Below, piece by piece: positions 24,546 through 36,752 of a DNA stretch of 64,000 nucleotides. The position numbers and the translations under genes are program-made. The stretch spans positions 1,612,001 through 1,676,000 of the forward strand of contig JAGTJL010000004.1 in the NCBI GenBank assembly GCA_020746875.1, written 5' to 3'. Below the pieces are notes generated by a model, which was not told the origin of the DNA, did no database searches, and worked only from the letters and a program-made list of their open reading frames with translations. Numbering within the stretch: the stretch's first letter is position 1; every line of letters begins with the position of its first letter. The DNA is from Rhexocercosporidium sp. MPI-PUGE-AT-0058 (taxonomy: Eukaryota; Ascomycota; Leotiomycetes; Helotiales).

Positions 24546-24790
24546 ATTATTTACACTTTCGGCTGAGGTTCCTTTGGTTCGGAGAGTTTCGTCAGAGAGT
24601 TTAGAAGTCACGCCACAAAAATTTCTCCTTGGTGATTTGGTTTCAGATTTCATAATTCCAGCAGACAGTTCAGAGATCAAAGCATAGTCTAGTGGTCATG
24701 TCCATGTCCGTTCCCATGTTCCTTGGCGCCAGCCAATCCTCCTTCAAGTGCCTCGTTTGTTTCTACTCTCGTTCTCCCTCCTCTTCCCCT
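24546..24790. other. Spacer between transposase relic and ankyrin gene
   Basis: About 245 bp of balanced composition with no reading frame. It holds the 3' flank of the ankyrin gene and the end of the transposase fragment. Confidence 0.5.
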
Positions 24791-26662
24791 TCATTGTCCC
24801 CTTCTAAACGGCCGAACCTCCGGTTCCGTACTAGGAATTCTCTCAAACCCTGCAACTCTCCCATTCTCTATTGTGATTGTGTACCCCTTGTTCTTGACCC
24901 AATCTTCGAGTCCCAAACCTCCGTGATCTTTTACATTGATATCTGCTCCCCTGTTGCTTAACTCCACCACGCATTCCCCTCCAGATACCCTGTCGAACTT
25001 CTCAGTAGAATTCCACATCCCTATAACCCGTAATAAGGGCGTTCGACCTTCCGCATCTCCGAATTCCATGTTGACACCGTTGTCCAAAAGTACACGTATT
25101 GTCTCAAGATGAGTGCTTCTGCCATAATACTGTTTGTCGAAAGCCAGGTGCAGCAATGAATCTCTCAGCTGCCACACTACTCCAGGTTCTCGTAAAGTCC
25201 TTGACGTGGGAGCCCTAGAGAGAAAATGGACAGGCCATACAAGTCCAGGATCTCTAAGATTATCAGTCATTGTGATATCGGCACCGTTCTCAAAAAGATA
25301 TGAGATGAAAGCAGTCGGGTGACTCGAGTCCTCTGGGTTACTTGCGACTGCCAGCTGGAGCACTGTCCAGCCTTCAGCGGTCGGTTCGTTGACGTCTGCA
25401 CCATACTTAAGAAGTAAAGCCGATAAATCGATTGCTGCCGTCGAATTGGCGGCAAAGTGCAGAGCTGTCCAGCCTAGCGGTGCTTTACAAGTGATCAGAT
25501 CGCGATCTGAGGCGAGGAGGATCCTGACTGCTTCTACATTTCCCCGGCTCGAAGCTTCATGTAGTGCGGCTCTTCCTCTCGAGTTTGTTGCACTGGCGGA
25601 TAGGCCATGTCTGAGAAGTAGTGATATAATTTCTGAGCATGCTGGCGTAAAGTTAGAAGCCGAGGCGTGCAGAAGTGTGTTTCCATCTTTATCAACGTGC
25701 GTTACACAGGCACCTTTCTCAAGTAGCCGTTCAACATAATAGACATCGTCAGCTAACACAGCTTGGAACAAAGGCGTCTTTCCATTATCGTGTCCAATCC
25801 CGTCCCTGTTCAATGAGTTGACCTTGGCTCCTCTGTCCAACAGCATATCAAAAATCTCCCTTGCTCGGCTACCCTCTCGCGCCATCTCATGAAGCGGTTT
25901 CATATAGTCATAGTCCTGGCGACGGCTTATGGCTTCGACATCTCCTCCAGCTTCTAGTAACAGCCTCACAACTTCAATCCTTTTCCTACGCGCATCTTCT
26001 AACGGCCCTTTGCGCACGCAATTCCGCTTAGGAAACTCGTCCTGATCGGCTTCAGGAACCACTGCTTGCAACAAGGCGTAATCCACATCCTCTTTGTCAA
26101 CTACAAAATTAGCGAGGATGAACTTAACGATCTCCTCTCTCCACGCGGCAGCCGCTAACTGCAAGATCCATGCTACCGCTGTTCCCTTCGTAACTCCATC
26201 GTCAAATTCATCGCGCTTATTAGTTGCCAGCCAGGTAAAGATCTCCTTGACGCATTCCAATCGTCCAGAGTCGGCCGCAGAGTACAATACCAGTGAAGTC
26301 ACACGTCCACCCTTGTCAATCATTAACCTCAGAACATCCAAAAACCCAAGCGCGGCCGCCTCACAGACTGAGGTTACGTCGCTACTGACGTTGTGTTCAG
26401 ACCAGGGGAGACGTAGCTCCGGATCTGCACCATGGTCCAGGAGAAGTTTGACTGATGTGATGTCATTCTTTCTGATAGCTACCTCGAGGGCGGTGCTCGA
26501 AGGGTAGTCGGAGGGATACTTGTCGCGTTGATTGACCATGTCGTTTGATATCTTTAGTAACCGTTCGAGCTCGGTGTGATCCCCACTCGATGCTGCGGCG
26601 TATAGGGGCAAGGGCGGCTCTAGCTCCCGCTTCTCGTCGAATTGCGAATACTTGTCGTCCAT
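24791..26662 (-). CDS. Ankyrin-repeat protein, single exon, 623 residues
   Basis: Uninterrupted frame starting MDDKYSQFDEKRELEPPLPL. From about residue 18 to 600 it is a nearly continuous ankyrin solenoid, with about a dozen recognisable units. Examples are TALEVAIRKNDITSVKLLLD HGADPE, GKTPLFQAVLADDVYYVERL LEKGACV, GNTLLHASASN, GRAALHEASSRGNVEAVRIL and GWTALHFAANS. No catalytic, NACHT, membrane or secretion segment is visible, so a protein-interaction role is all that can be said; ankyrin proteins of this kind are numerous and variable in filamentous ascomycetes. The tail (after GYTITIENGRVAGFERIP) is short and charged. It is the last intact gene before the AT-rich region, only 171 bp from the tandem array, yet shows no RIP damage, suggesting it is single-copy and kept by selection. 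Many ankyrin ORFs are fungal accessory genes. Confidence 0.9.
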   Translation of the reverse strand: MDDKYSQFDEKRELEPPLPLYAAASSGDHTELERLLKISNDMVNQRDKYPSDYPSSTALEVAIRKNDITSVKLLLDHGADPELRLPWSEHNVSSDVTSVCEAAALGFLDVLRLMIDKGGRVTSLVLYSAADSGRLECVKEIFTWLATNKRDEFDDGVTKGTAVAWILQLAAAAWREEIVKFILANFVVDKEDVDYALLQAVVPEADQDEFPKRNCVRKGPLEDARRKRIEVVRLLLEAGGDVEAISRRQDYDYMKPLHEMAREGSRAREIFDMLLDRGAKVNSLNRDGIGHDNGKTPLFQAVLADDVYYVERLLEKGACVTHVDKDGNTLLHASASNFTPACSEIISLLLRHGLSASATNSRGRAALHEASSRGNVEAVRILLASDRDLITCKAPLGWTALHFAANSTAAIDLSALLLKYGADVNEPTAEGWTVLQLAVASNPEDSSHPTAFISYLFENGADITMTDNLRDPGLVWPVHFLSRAPTSRTLREPGVVWQLRDSLLHLAFDKQYYGRSTHLETIRVLLDNGVNMEFGDAEGRTPLLRVIGMWNSTEKFDRVSGGECVVELSNRGADINVKDHGGLGLEDWVKNKGYTITIENGRVAGFERIPSTEPEVRPFRRGQ

Positions 26663-26833
26663 ATTAGTTTCTGAAATCCGTTGTTGCGATACTGGTTACG
26701 TATGCTAGTCAATGAGGCCAAGAAAGGATCCAACATATCGTGCGATCGCGAAATCAAATAATCCCAACCACTCTTCTGTACAATTATTTGCATAACTTGC
26801 ATCAGATTCGGGTCCTGAAAAGTGACTGGTCGA
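26663..26833. promoter_or_regulatory. Upstream region of the ankyrin gene
   Basis: Only 171 bp separate the ankyrin start codon from the 17-bp array. Composition is still balanced. The promoter must lie here or include the array. Confidence 0.35.
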
Positions 26834-27020
26834 TCAAGACTAGCTTTGTATCAAGACTAGCTTTGTATCAAGACTAGCTTTGTATCAAGACTAGCTTTGT
26901 ATCAAGACTAGCTTTGTATCAAGACTAGCTTTGTATCAAGACTAGCTTTGTATCAAGACTAGCTTTGTATCAAGACTAGCTTTGTATCAAGACTAGCTTT
27001 GTATCAAGACTAGCTTTGTA
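26834..27020. repeat. Eleven identical copies of a 17-bp unit
   Basis: The unit TCAAGACTAGCTTTGTA is repeated eleven times without a single difference (187 bp). It sits exactly at the junction between balanced and AT-rich DNA. The absence of sequence drift indicates recent expansion or ongoing homogenisation, and it carries CpA/TpG sites that are lost just to the right. Confidence 0.95.
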
Positions 27021-27408
27021 TTAGAGTTAGCTTTTGTTTAAGCTTAAAGTAGTCTCTTGCGAGCTATTTAGGTTTAGAATAGTCTTTTGCGAGCTGCCGA
27101 GCTGCGGAGTATACGTAAGCCTAAAGTAGTCTTTTGCGGGCTACCGGATATGCGTGGAAAGCTTTAATATAATCTTATATTATTATCGATAAACGACTAA
27201 AAAGCAACTCAGCCCTTATATTACGCGACTATTAAAAAAAAGCTTTATACTTAATTAAAAATAGTATTTAAATTATATTAATTATTATTTATTTTATTAT
27301 ACGTAATACACTTACTTCTCGATCATTAAAATTAATATAACTTATTATATATATATATATATATATATATAACGTAAATACACCAATAGTAATACTTTAA
27401 GTACCTTT
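27021..27408. repeat. Degenerate repeats and (AT)n at the start of the AT-rich region
   Basis: Three imperfect copies of AGTCTYTTGCGRGCT occur between about 27,048 and 27,142, followed by increasingly AT-rich sequence and an (AT)n run at 27,345-27,371. No gene. RIP-like composition begins here. Confidence 0.6.
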
Positions 27409-27668
27409 TGTAACGACACTAGCCAAGAGAGCGGTGTAAGAGGTATATGGTAGTACTTTAGCTGAGGCTATCGAGAGCTAATAGGTCTAATATAAAGGAA
27501 ATAAGAAAATAAAGAAAGAAAGAGAAAATAAAGGGAATATAAGTTCATATATATATAAGCTCCTCCGAAACCCTTCCGGTATTAGTCCGACTCGGCATAA
27601 CTTAATTATCTTTAAACTTCTGGATTCTTTAACTCGCTGAGAAGCTTTTAAATGCATTTATTATTATA
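27409..27668 (-). repeat. Gypsy-1 left LTR (3' LTR)
   Basis: 260 bp, matching 34,816-35,077 along its whole length with mostly C/T and G/A differences. This copy is 3' because pol reads on the minus strand. Confidence 0.9.
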
Positions 27669-30600
27669 TTATTCTTTTCTTAAAAAAGAAATTATCCTTA
27701 ATCTTTAATTAATCGTAATTTAATATTATTACGGTATTAAGAGCTCTTATCCGAAGTCAAGCGAGATTACGCGAGCGTAAGCAAAGTCTTATATAATAGT
27801 AAATAATATATTATAGAAGAGCGAGCTTTTATTTGTTTAATTAGTAGAATAAGCGTCCGAATCTGGTCTGTTACTTATCGTATTATATTGCTTTAGCGCT
27901 ATCGATTTATTTGCTTATATTAGCGCATATATACGTCAAACTTTCTAAGGAGTTAATTCTTCTTCTTTTAATAATATATACTTTTTCGTAAGTTACTTCA
28001 AATTATCAATCTACGTTATATAATTATTAATACGTATAATTAATTAATTAAAATAAATAAATAATAATAAGTAAATGAAATCCTGTGATTTTTATAATAA
28101 AATCCGAATTCTGATTATAATAATACTTCTTTTAACTTTATCGGGAGCCTTAGCGGCGGCCTACCGTAATTGCTGCGTGCGCTGCGTGCGCCGGATGGCG
28201 AAAGAGCCGAGCTATTCTTATCACTTCGACAAGAGTAGCTCGAAGAAATATACTTATTATATAGCTTAAAAGAGATCTTACCGCCTTATAAGTTAAAGTC
28301 CGGAAAACCTCCGAAACGAGTCTAATATTAATACTTTTAACTTTTTTAGCTTCCGTGGTTTATAAGCTTAGAGTACGACGCGTTATTAATAGCTGCCGAT
28401 AATACGGAAATCTAAGTTACTGCTTCGTCGATCGACGAAGTATTATTTATAGCGATCGCGGAAGCGCTTAAAATTATAAAAGAGCTAGGGTTTACGGTAT
28501 TAGAAAAGACTCGGGCTCTTTATTATATTATATTTAAGTAATTAAATAACGTTATTATAAGTTATTAAGTTTATTATAAGTAATATTAATATCTAATACT
28601 TAAAAGCTTTATTAAAGTTCTCGCGAGTCCTCGCTACTTCGGTAATTAAAATAACTCGCTGTAATAATAATATTAATAATAAAGAAGGAAAAAAAAATAA
28701 AGATAAAAATATAAATATAGCTTATCGCCGTATATATTATAATAATATTAAGCGTAAAGCGGCTATTACTATTATTAAGAAGAAGAAGAAAAAAAAGAAG
28801 TTTGGCCTTTTTTATAAAAAATTAAATAGCGAGCTAACCGAGCTTTTATTAGAAAAAAAAGAGGATTTTTTTAATAAAAATTAAAAAGCTTTATTTCGGA
28901 TTAATTTTAATAATCTTTCGTAGCCGTTATTTTCTTTAAATTCTTATACGAAAGTAGCTGTTTATAATAAAATCGGTAGCTAAGTCCTTATTAAGGTGCG
29001 GTCGCAAGGCCTTGTTAATACTTTAAATTAAAAAATAAATAGCTATTAATTAATATTATTATTTTGCTATCTCGGAAAGAAGTTATAATCTATTATCTTT
29101 TAAGTAATTATAATCGTTTTTCTTTAATTCTTAAGCTTTAAGCTATTCGGATAAGTTCCGGAATAATCCCGGTTTATTAAAATACGCTGTATAAAAATCT
29201 CTTAATTTATAAAGCGATCTTATTAAATCGGAAATATTATATTATTATAAATCGGGATTATAACTTAGTTATTTTACTTAATATTTAAATACGTTACGAT
29301 ATAATCTAATATTAAGGATTTCTTTGATTTCTTATTCCTCTTAATTCTCGATAACCTCCGAAAGAGATTTCGGCGTTTCTTAATTTAATAAAAAGTCTTT
29401 CGAGTCTTTAAAAAAAAGTTCTGGTATAAATACGTTATATATTTAAGAGCTTGTAAGTAATTCTAACTTATAAGAATAGCTTATTTTTTCTAGAATCTTA
29501 AAAAAGTCTTTTTATTAATTTATAAGCTTATAATTAAGATAATAGCTCTTAAGGTTCTTAATTAATAAAAAGACTTCTTTTCCGACTTCTTAGTCGATAG
29601 GCTTTCGTTTTTAGTCTATTACGCGAATTATACGGTTTTAAGCGGCTTATATATTTCTTTTAATAATTTTCTACGCTTATTTTATATATTAAATTAATTT
29701 CTTTACGTCAGCGTAATTAAGCTTTTTTAATAAAATAATAGCTTTAAGCGTCTTTTAATCTTAATTATTACGTAGTTTTATACCGAATTTGAACTAATAC
29801 GGAGTTATATTAATAGATTCGTAAGATAAGGATATTTAAGCTTTATTAATTAAAAGTATTAACTTATTTCAATTATCTTAATAATAAGTAATAAATAATT
29901 TAAGCTTTTAATTAATATAATAATTTATAATCTTTATTTATTCGTCTGTTTCTTTATAATAAGTTATAAAAAGCTTAATCTTAACGCTAATAATATAATA
30001 AAATTCTTTTTAAAAAAAAAAGATAAATTAAGCGCTGCGGTTAAATATAATTGTCTTTAGAATGTGTCCGAATCGGTAAATCTATTAAATAAATAATTAA
30101 ATAATATTATAAGCGTTAATATCTTAATAATAAAGAATTATAACAGAATCCTTTCCGAGGCGATTAATAAATATTAAGATTCGGTTAAAACTGTATTTAT
30201 CTTTTAAAAAATCCTTATAATCTATATATAAGTATTATATAAAATATACAAGAATAAATAAAAAGTATAAAAACTCTTATTATTTAGTTTATTTAAAATA
30301 AAAATATTAATAAGCTTTATAATTTCTTATATACCAGATGCAGTCCGAACTTATTCCGAACTAGTAATATTTAAGAGCAAAAAACTAATAAGTCTTCTTT
30401 TTACTTAAATACGCTATAAATAACTAATTATAAGCCTCTCGAATCAATCTAGTATATAACGAGATATTTCTTTATATATATAAACGGCTTTTAAAATATA
30501 AGAATCCGTCTGTTATCGTATAATTCTTAAATAAGGACTTCCGTTCTTTTATAAAAGACTCGCGATTATCTTAATAAAGCTTCTTAATAAAATCAAATAA

Positions 30601-31311
30601 AATTTTAAGTAGTTCTAAAGTCGAATCGTTAACGACGTTTTCCGCTTTTAAAGAAAAAAAATAAAAAAAAATAACGTTAATTATAAACTTATCCGTTAAT
30701 TCCGTATTAATTCTAAAGTTAAAGCGATTAAACGTAAGTAAGACTTTAAATCGGCTATTTAACTTTATTTTCTTTTAAACTTTTAAATCTTACTTTCTCC
30801 GGTTAAGAATATTAATTTTTTAATTTTATTTATTTAATATATATATAATTTAGAAATTAAAATTAAATAAGAATTTTATTTATCGAGCTTGTTTATTTAT
30901 AAAAACTTTTATTATTATAAAATACTTTAAGGATCGGTAGTCCGAATATACTTTAAGTCTAGTTTAAATAAATATAAATTTAAGACGTTATTTATAAAAC
31001 GATCCTACGATTATATAAAGTTCTTTATTATGAATTTCTTAATTAAATTTATAATTATTTAAAACGTAAAAATAGAATCTTAAGAGATATTATAATTCGT
31101 TAGCGTATTATTAAGAAATTACGTTTATAATTACTTTATCGAAAGCGTCGGTTTTTAATTGCGTTAGCAAGTCGAAGTTAAAATAATAAATCTTTTATAT
31201 AATTAATAATTAATTCCGTAACTTTTTAAAAGCTTTTTTATATTCTTCCGTTTAATTCCAAGGAACTGTAAATCGGGTAAGCGTAGAGAGAGGCTTCGCG
31301 ATAAGTTTAAA

Positions 31312-31654
31312 GTTACGAATAAATTATTAATAAAAACTGCAAAAACTTAAGAAAGACTTCGTTATTATAATAATCTTTAAGTATTTCTAATTCCGTAATA
31401 GCTTTATTTTTTCTAAATCGGCTTTAATTTCTTTTATAATTATAATATAACTTAAGTATTTAATGTGAGTAACGTAGAATTTATATTTCTTAATATTGGC
31501 TTGTAAGCCAGCTTTTATAAGCCGTTTCAGAACTATTTTAACGTATTCTTTATATTCTTTTATTAATTCTGAATAAATTAGAATATCGTTAAGGTATATT
31601 ATATAGAAATCGTTTAAATAATCTAATAATACGTCGTTTATATAGCGTTAATAC
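31312..31654 (-). pseudogene. Gypsy-1 reverse-transcriptase fossil
   Basis: Minus-strand reading gives INDVLLDYLNDFYIIYLNDI and then EYVKIVLKRLIKAGLQANIK, the palm region of Ty3/Gypsy reverse transcriptase. The catalytic YLDD box reads YLND (31,585-31,596 on the plus strand), an Asp-to-Asn change from G-to-A. Stops follow further downstream. Confidence 0.88.
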
Positions 31655-33203
31655 GTGCTTAATCTATTACAAAATCTAAAAAGTAATACTTTATATTTAT
31701 AAGTCTTATACTTAATGCGAAAGGTCGTATATTCTTCCGACTCGAGGTCCATTTAGATACGATTAAATGCGGCCTGAATATTAAGTTTAATAAATACTTT
31801 AGCTTTCGATACGCGGAAAAAGAGTTCGTCGATTCTCGGTATAAGATATAAGTCCTTCCGCGTTAGCGTATTTAAACGACGGTAATTAATATAAAAACGC
31901 AACCTTTTATCGCTCTTTTTTATAAAAAAGACGAGAAAGGTAAAAGGACTTTAATTCGTTTCGATAAATCCTTTATTAAAGTTTTTTAAGAAGTATTCTT
32001 TTAATACTTTTAATTCTTTTATTAATTAATAATATAAGAAAGAATAAAAATTAAGTAATAAAGCTTCTAATTAAATCTTATAATTATAATATCGATGAAG
32101 TAATAAAACGTTTAATTCCGTCTTAAAAAATACTTTCTTAAGAAATTAATATTACTTTAAAAGCTTTTCGGTTATAATTCGGAAGATATCTAGATCCTTT
32201 TCTTTATATTTTTCTTATAAGACTCGGTTTACTTTATAAATATTAATTATAAAAAATTTAATATTCTTATTTTTTATATTAAAATAAAATACGTTTATGC
32301 TAATTTTATAAATAAAGAAAGAAATTCTCTACGGAATTATAATAAATTCCGGGCGACGGCGTAATCGTAAACGAAGCTTTTTTACTTTTAGTTTTCCGAC
32401 CGGCTTTAATAATAAGGATTCCGGAGTTATTTTTAACTTTTATTCTTTAAAAGGATTCTCCGGTAACGTTAATACTTATATATAATTAATAGCAAATTAG
32501 TAATATCGTCGTTTCCGATTAATTTAATTTATAATTAAATCACGTCGGTTAATATTTAGCTAATAATAATTAATAGTTCTTATTTTAGCTTTAGTAAAGA
32601 GCGATATAATTAGCTCTTTCGTCCAGCGGGGAGTTCGTGGGTATGCGGAAGGTTATATAAAACGATTATTAACCGAATCGAGTTTAACGCGAAAACGTCT
32701 TATTTATTTAACGCTAATTATTATATCTTAATTTCTTAAGTTAAGTACGATAAAAAAGCAGTTATATACGCGTTTGCCGTCTATTATCAAGTAGAGACGT
32801 ATATAATAAGAGGCGTGGCTTTATACGGAATTCTGGAAATTATAAATTAAGATAATATAAAAAAGAAGTAAAATCTTCATTCTTAAGGCCTCCGAAAAGC
32901 GTACGGAAAAGGTCCGATTCACGAAAAAGTAATCGTTTATTTTAGTATCTGCTAAAGCGGAGAATATAACGTTATATTTATTTATATTAATAATATAAGA
33001 AACTAAGAATTACTTTCTTTTTATAAAAGAATTTAAATTAAGCTTTAATAGATTATATTTGTATAAACTTAAAAAAGAGTCTTTCCTTAAGCTTTTTCGT
33101 TTTCTTTTATTTATCTTTTTAATAACTCTTTTTGCTTTTCTTTTAATTCTACGCTTTCTTCCTCGATTCCCTTGTTTACGAGCTAAACTTTAAGAGTCTC
33201 GGG

Positions 33204-33245
33204 GCAGTCGCTCTTATAATAATTAAATTTATTATAATTATAATA
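33204..33245 (-). pseudogene. Gypsy-1 Gag zinc-knuckle fossil
   Basis: Minus-strand reading YYNYNKFNYYKSDC keeps the C-x2-C-x4-H-x4-C spacing of a retroviral-type knuckle but the first three metal ligands are Tyr and only the last Cys remains, as expected from TGT-to-TAT and CAT-to-TAT changes. Confidence 0.8.
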
Positions 33246-34815
33246 TTTAATTAGATTATCGCTTATAGAAATCTGAGGTCTTAAATATATAAAGCTTTAG
33301 CGCGGTAGAAAAGGAATAAATTATTATTAAAAAGTAGAAGAGCGTTAGAACGGAGCTAAAGAAGATTAACAGGCGAAGGTAATTCTTTAAGTAGGCGTTT
33401 AAGCAGAAAAAGTAATCTGACCCGAACCGGACGGCTTCCGGGTCATATTCGAGGTGCGAATTAAAATAAAATTTAAGTTAAGTATACGATTCCGGCAGTT
33501 CTTTAAGTTTAGCGAAATAAAATAAGAAACTATTTTATTATAATTATTCTCTTAAGTTAACTTAATAATAAAAGTCTCGTCTCGTAACTTAAGAGAGAGT
33601 TTTTATTATATATAAAAGAATTATTTCGACTTAGCGACGTTACTTTAAATAATAGCGCTTTAGAATCTTATTTTAAACTTAGTAAAAGTCTTTTTAAAAT
33701 AAAAGTTTATATATAAATCGTAAAAAATAAACCAGAACTCGTCCGTTTTATAACCGGTTAAGAAATAAAATTCTAAGAATATAATTATCTCTTTAATAGT
33801 TTTAAAAGAATAAGTTTCCGAAAAATATTAAGGTTTTAAATAAGATTATATCGTTCCGGTAATTAATCTTTAAACGAGAGCACGACGAGCTCTTTCCGTT
33901 AAGTAAAAATCAGCGTTAACTTTTAAATAGTCTTAAATTAAAGCACGTTATTATTTAAACGAAAAATCTAAGCTATTATTTAATAAAATAATCTTTTCTA
34001 TTAATTAAATCTTAAGAAGCCGAAACGAGCTTAAATAAGCTCCAGGAATAAAAGAAGTATAACTCTTTAGCGAACTTTTATTAAATTCCACTAATCGGAG
34101 TAAAAAAAGAGTAAAAGTTCGTAAGCGATTCTAAAGTAATTCGGAAGGCTCGAAAAGAATAAAGTCTTCTTTAGAATCGTCGTTAAATCGTACTGAATTA
34201 AGCCGAAAGATAGTAAGAGCTACAAGCATAACTTTAATTCTAATAAAGCTAAATTAAAGTTCTTTTTACTTATTTGCTTAATCCTTAATTTAATTATTAA
34301 TAGCTTAAAAGAGTCCTTTTAAAACGTTAAAATTATTATAATCTATATTGTCCCGAGCTTTGCTTTTATTCTTTCGAATAGCGACGCTAATTTTAAAAGA
34401 TAAAGCAGCAAGTATTTCTGAATTAAGAAGCGCCCTTAAGGAAGTCGTAGCAGCTGAAAGACCTGATTTAATAAGTTCTTTAGCAATTAGTTAAAATATA
34501 ATAAGTCTTAATAAAAACAAATATCTGACTCGGGGCAGATTCGGGGCGGGTTTTGTATTTAAATAATAAAGTTCCGGGTATAATAAAAACACTTCCTTAA
34601 AATCTGTCTATAACGGCTTTTATATAAAAGGGATTATTTAAAGCGTAATCAGCGAAGACTGCTCCAGGCGTTATTAATTACGAAGTGCTGAATTAAACTT
34701 TAATTCTTAATTATTAAGAGATCTCTGGAATCTTAACTCTTTAAAATATTAGTAATTAAATCTTTAATAAGATATTATAAAGCCGTTTCCGGCGGAAATA
34801 AATCTTCTTATTTAA

Positions 34816-35077
34816 TATAACGATATTAGTTAAGAGAGCGGTATAAGAGGTATATAATAATACTTTAACTAAGGCTATCGAAAGCTAATAAGTCTAATAC
34901 GAAGGAAACAAAAAGATAAAGAAAGAAAGAAAGAATAAAAGAAATATAAGTTCATATATATATATAAGCTCCTCCGAAACCCCTCCGGTACTGGTCCGAC
35001 TCGGTATGACTTAATTACCTCTGAACCCCTGGATTCCTTGACTCGCTGAGAAGCTCCTAAGTGCACCTATCGTCATA
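34816..35077 (-). repeat. Gypsy-1 right LTR (5' LTR)
   Basis: 262 bp. It keeps more C and G than the left copy in its last 100 bp (for example CCCCTCCGGTACTGGTCCG), showing that the two LTRs mutated unequally. Confidence 0.9.
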
Positions 35078-35112
35078 TCTTTTCGTTAAAAGTACCGACT
35101 ACGTATATTATA

Positions 35113-35369
35113 TTTTATATGTATGCCTATCCATTTTATTTATACGGAATCGGGCTTATAGTATAAGAAGGCCGAGGCTTTTACGGTATTAATAGAATTA
35201 GTCTTACTTATATATTTAATTACGCCGGCGTTTTACTTCCTTTTATAAATAACTTCTTTTATATATACGCTTTTCTTTTAGACTTCTTTAAAAGCTAAAG
35301 ATTAATTTTTTAAATATAATTTACTTTAAACTTTTATAAAGCCTTATTTATTATAAACTTTATTTAATA
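35113..35369 (+). repeat. R2 LTR-like repeat, copy a
   Basis: 257 bp matching the solo LTR at 41,663-41,919 end to end. Flanks do not match each other, so it may be part of a larger rearranged block: it is followed by about 140 bp (35,370-35,510) also found after copy e (44,859-45,000). Confidence 0.8.
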
Positions 35370-35510
35370 AGTTAATTTCTTTACTTTATAAAGAGGTAAT
35401 ACGAAAAGTAAAGGAATAGTTATTTATTAAGTAATTATATTTAATAACGCTAAACTTATAAGTAATACTCACTTCGGCGGTGCCGTTCGTAATATTCTTT
35501 ATAAAATTCT

Positions 35511-35748
35511 TATTAAATAGAGTTCACGGTAGGTAAAGCTTTATAGAAGTTTAAAGTAAATTATATTTAAAAAACTAATCTTTAGCTTTTAAAAAAGTCT
35601 AAAGGAAATTACTTATAAAGAAAAGTAAAACGCCGGCGTAATTAAATATATAAGTGAGACTGATTTTATTAATACCGTAAAAGCCTCGGCCCCTTTATAT
35701 TATAAGCCCGATTCCGTATAAATAAAATAAATAAATATATATATAATA
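35511..35748 (-). repeat. R2 LTR-like repeat, copy b, inverted
   Basis: 238 bp, reverse complement of the R2 unit. It faces copy a across a 141-bp spacer, making a fold-back structure. Confidence 0.8.
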
Positions 35749-35753
35749 ATTAT

Positions 35754-36030
35754 TCTCTTTTTTAATAATAGCATCCGCGATATTAATACTTTAATTAATA
35801 ATATGTCGGTACGCTTTTACGTCGCTTAAGGCGAGGACTAGGCCGCGGTAAGTCGGACAGCCGTATTCTAGTTAGTAAGTTTAATTAATTAAATTAATGC
35901 GGTCATTTAAATTATTACGCTAAATATATAATATTATACCGCGATTAATTCGTTAAACGTCGTTTAATTACTCTATAAGCCGTTCCGTATAATACATTAA
36001 TATTATTAACTTAATAAATAAAAATAACTT
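35754..36030 (-). repeat. R7 repeat fragment, inverted
   Basis: Reverse complement of the right half of the R7 repeat seen at 60,184-60,765 and 61,250-63,631. The remaining sequence up to 36,162 is RIP-like and unassigned. Confidence 0.65.
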
Positions 36031-36162
36031 AAATAAAAGAAGAAATCCTTATAACTTAACTTTATATTTATTAAAGAAATTATAATTTAAGTTATTATTT
36101 ATTAAATTATTAAGTAACGCATTTATATTTATTTCGAGTTACTTTAGTCTTAAGCTTAATAG

Positions 36163-36364
36163 TATAAGGTTTAAATAATAAGGAATTACTATTCGAAACG
36201 TTTAAGGTATGTTAATTATAATTTAGACTAATCTCTAGTCTTTTAAATCCTTTTTACTTCTTTTCGAAGTAAATAAATAAAAATATTAATACGTGATTTA
36301 TATTAACCTTATAAACTTTTTATAAAACCTCCGACTTTTTTTATATTAAATTTTATTTTTAATA
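36163..36364 (-). repeat. Gypsy-2 left LTR (3' LTR)
   Basis: 202 bp, heavily mutated; aligns without gaps to 43,020-43,221. Ends in AATA where the right copy has TGACA. Confidence 0.85.
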
Positions 36365-36689
36365 TTATTCCTTTACTTAAAATCTTATTTATCAAATATA
36401 AAATAATATAATAATAATATAATATAATAAACGTAAATTAAAATATATACGGGCTTAAATTAGACTCGATTCTTTAAAATAAAAGTAGTTTATTTATAAA
36501 GTAAATAATAATATTACGGACTTAAATCAGAGTATAAACGAGTTTAAATTAGTAATAGTTCGCGTAGTTAAGCGATATAGCGAGTTCTGTCGTAAGTTAT
36601 TTATATTTTAACTTTTAAATAAATTTAATCTTTAATTAATATTATTATCTTTTTTTTTAATTTAACTTCGCTATCTTTTTGTCTTTTTC

Positions 36690-36752
36690 TTATTATATTA
36701 TATTATATTATATTATATTATATTATATTATATTATATTATATTATATTATA
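36690..36752. repeat. TATTA pentamer microsatellite
   Basis: About twelve pure TATTA-type units inside Gypsy-2. Confidence 0.9.

Larger units (their letters stand above)
27409..35077 (-). mobile_element. Gypsy-1: RIP-degraded Ty3/Gypsy LTR retrotransposon
   Basis: Element of 7,669 bp bounded by direct LTRs (27,409-27,668 and 34,816-35,077). LTR ends read TGTAACGA and TCGTCATA, consistent with mutated TGTGACGA/TCGTCACA. Flanks CCTTT and TCTTT are a target duplication with one C-to-T difference. The coding strand is minus: a Gag zinc knuckle fossil lies at 33,204-33,245 and a reverse-transcriptase fossil around 31,312-31,654, in gag-pol order from the right LTR. No open frame survives; TpG and CpA are nearly absent so even ATG codons are rare. 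Protease, RNase H and integrase must lie between about 33 and 28 kb but I could not pin them down. Confidence 0.9.

Noticed and set aside
23464..24600. Terminal inverted repeats for the Tc1/mariner relic
   Set aside because: Only a loose CCAAA...AGCC similarity between flanks, not above chance by eye.
28075..28269. 64-codon plus-strand frame with a hydrophobic start and Cys-rich middle
   Set aside because: Lies inside Gypsy-1, antisense to pol; chance frame in AT-rich DNA.
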